Origin: Azolla caroliniana
Taxonomy: Eukaryota > Polypodiophyta
Assembly: GCA_043228905.1 (NCBI GenBank)
Contig: JBHGNT010000011.1
Span: 6,076,001 to 6,140,000, forward strand
Direction of reading: 5' to 3'
Length of the DNA: 64,000 bases
Part shown: positions 62,889 through 64,000 of the stretch, piece by piece
How the letters are laid out: every line of letters begins with the position of its first letter
How positions within the stretch are numbered: the first letter of the stretch is position 1
Notes under the pieces: generated by a model
Told to the model about the DNA's origin: nothing
What the model saw: the letters and a program-made list of their open reading frames with translations, nothing else
Database searches by the model: none
Position numbers and translations under genes: made by a program

Positions 62889-63158
62889 GGTTCTTCTACG
62901 CTTTGTACAGTAGTTACACCAATAACTCTATACAAAATAATAACTACACAATGATCCTGTTTGCCCTAGGTCATATTTATACTAATATGACTTTTGGGCT
63001 ATTTACAAATATAGCCCTTGTGGGCTCTTTGGAACATATTTACATACATGTCCCTTCATCCGGTGAGAGGTTCTCATCGGGCCTACAACATCCGGTTCTC
63101 ACTGGGCCTTCCGTTGCCGGGTACTCATATCCCATCGGGAGGGACCGAAATCCTAACA
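62643..63158 (-). repeat. Second CopB LTR, adjacent to the first
   Basis: On the - strand it starts TGTTAGGATTTCGG at 63158 and resembles 61860-62642 in order (purine block, aaaaccac, TATA-like tataaatatgac at about 62978, ccggttctcac). The 3' end is missing: it abuts the first LTR with no primer site. It carries (CT)n at 62852-62886. On its right is + strand copia coding sequence, so it inserted into or recombined with CopB-4. Confidence 0.72.
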
Positions 63159-64000
63159 TTCAGTTACCAGGTGTGGGATCTGGTTGACAAGAAGGTTTTC
63201 CGGAGTCGCGACATAGGCTTCATGGAAGACATGACCATTGCCGACTGGGAGTCGGAGAAGAAGGTGATGAACTTTGGATCATTCAATGAAAACCGGCTCG
63301 AAGACACAAGAACTTACCCGGTTGAAAACCAGACGCTAGCCGGTAACCGGATGACACTCGACGAACCGGCCGGATACAGACAAGAAACCGAACCGACCGA
63401 AGAAAAAGAAGAAGAAGAAGAAGAAGAAGAAGACATTGGAACCAGACAACATCCCGAATCAGATTCGGATGAGGAACAAACAGAGGAACCGGCAGTCAGA
63501 AACCAGGGAAGGAAGTTCGACTCCTTCATGACCGACCAAGGGTACCACAAGATGCAGGCCGATCACTGTGTGTTTGTGAAGAAATTTGATGGAGGAGATT
63601 TCCTTATACTCATCTTGTATGCGGATGACATGTTGCTCATCGGACGAGACCAAGGCACAATTTGGATGCGGAAAAAGGCTCTGAATCGGACATTCTCAAT
63701 GAAAGACTTGGGGCCGGCAAGACAAATATTGGGAATGCACATCATCCGGGACCAGTTGAAGAAGCTGTTGTGGCTGTCACATGAGAATTATGTGACAAAG
63801 GTGATTCAACGGTTCAACATGTCAGAGACAAAACCGGTCGGATCGACACTTCCGTCAAACTGCAAGCTATCCGGAAAACAAAGCCAGAGGACAAAGGCGG
63901 AGAAGACGAATATGATGAAGATACCTATGCCTCTGCCGTCGGGAGCTTGACGTATGCGATGGTATGTACCCGGCCAGATATCAGATATGCAGTCGGAGTG
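63159..64000 (+). pseudogene. CopB-4 integrase end and RT, partial at window edge
   Basis: + strand: integrase C-terminal part (VWDLVDKKVFRSRDI), an acidic Glu-rich spacer (about 63405-63435), then an abrupt join to the middle of RT (FDSFMTDQGYHK), so the RT fingers are deleted. Catalytic YADD (for YVDD) at about 63620, KDLGPARQILGMHI, then a one-base frameshift near 63928 after which ASAVGSLTYAMVCTRPDIRYAVGV continues to the window end. Non-functional. Confidence 0.88.

Noticed and set aside
1-64000. Hammerhead ribozyme (retrozyme) or other catalytic RNA in the LTRs
   Set aside because: No CTGATGA..GAAAC core combination was seen by eye in any LTR; a covariance-model scan would be needed to exclude it.

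Overview
The window looks like heterochromatic, gene-poor nuclear DNA of a land plant. The evidence is: nested LTR retrotransposons of both plant superfamilies (Ty1/copia and Ty3/gypsy), initiator-Met-tRNA primer sites (TGGTATCAGAGCC), a fragment of an L1-like LINE, AAACCCTA telo-box-like motifs, and a 100-N scaffold gap. Nothing prokaryotic or organellar was seen. I cannot name the species. The divergent gypsy families would suit a non-seed plant or another large-genome plant, but that is a guess. Family names used here (GYP-A to GYP-F, CopA to CopC) are local labels.

Layout. 1-10031: two nearly identical GYP-A copies in opposite orientation. The + copy (3084 onward) inserted into the gag of the - copy. 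Its 3' LTR ends in a fold-back against an oppositely oriented LTR, and the scaffold gap (4079-4178) lies in its gag. 10032-13640: a small non-element island with a 20-bp minisatellite, one unrecognised protein-coding exon on the - strand (11342-12091, ending at a splice donor), and an 83-bp tandem array upstream of it. 13646-16711: GYP-C (- strand), an LTR with gag on one side and a long highly charged ORF on the other. 16712-21405: decayed GYP-B pol (+), carrying a solo LTR, plus its 3' LTR and minisatellite. 21406-30425: GYP-D (- strand), gag, LTR and a decayed coiled-coil/Gln-rich ORF split by a complete, apparently recent CopA element (24346-29701).

30426-39995: decayed CopB and CopC pieces, a gypsy integrase remnant, an internally deleted gypsy with both LTRs and near-matching target duplication (GYP-E, 35581-39530), and a short copia-like LTR. 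39996-47380: AT-rich DNA with a LINE ORF2 remnant. 47381-48432: a solo LTR. 48651-53645: a chromodomain gypsy without gag, with both LTRs and a perfect target duplication (GYP-F). 53651-56144: non-coding. 56145-64000: four CopB pieces in alternating orientation.

The only protein that looks both complete and functional is the 1338-residue CopA polyprotein. GYP-A + pol is also open throughout. The most interesting signals are cis-acting and shared between families: a conserved gag-stop frameshift site (GYP-A, GYP-B); a conserved hairpin next to the polypurine tract (GYP-A, B, C); tRNA-like A/B-box modules lying antisense in the U3 of three different LTR families; minisatellites with a CCGG core inside LTRs; and the GYP-A fold-back junction at a 9-bp inverted repeat.
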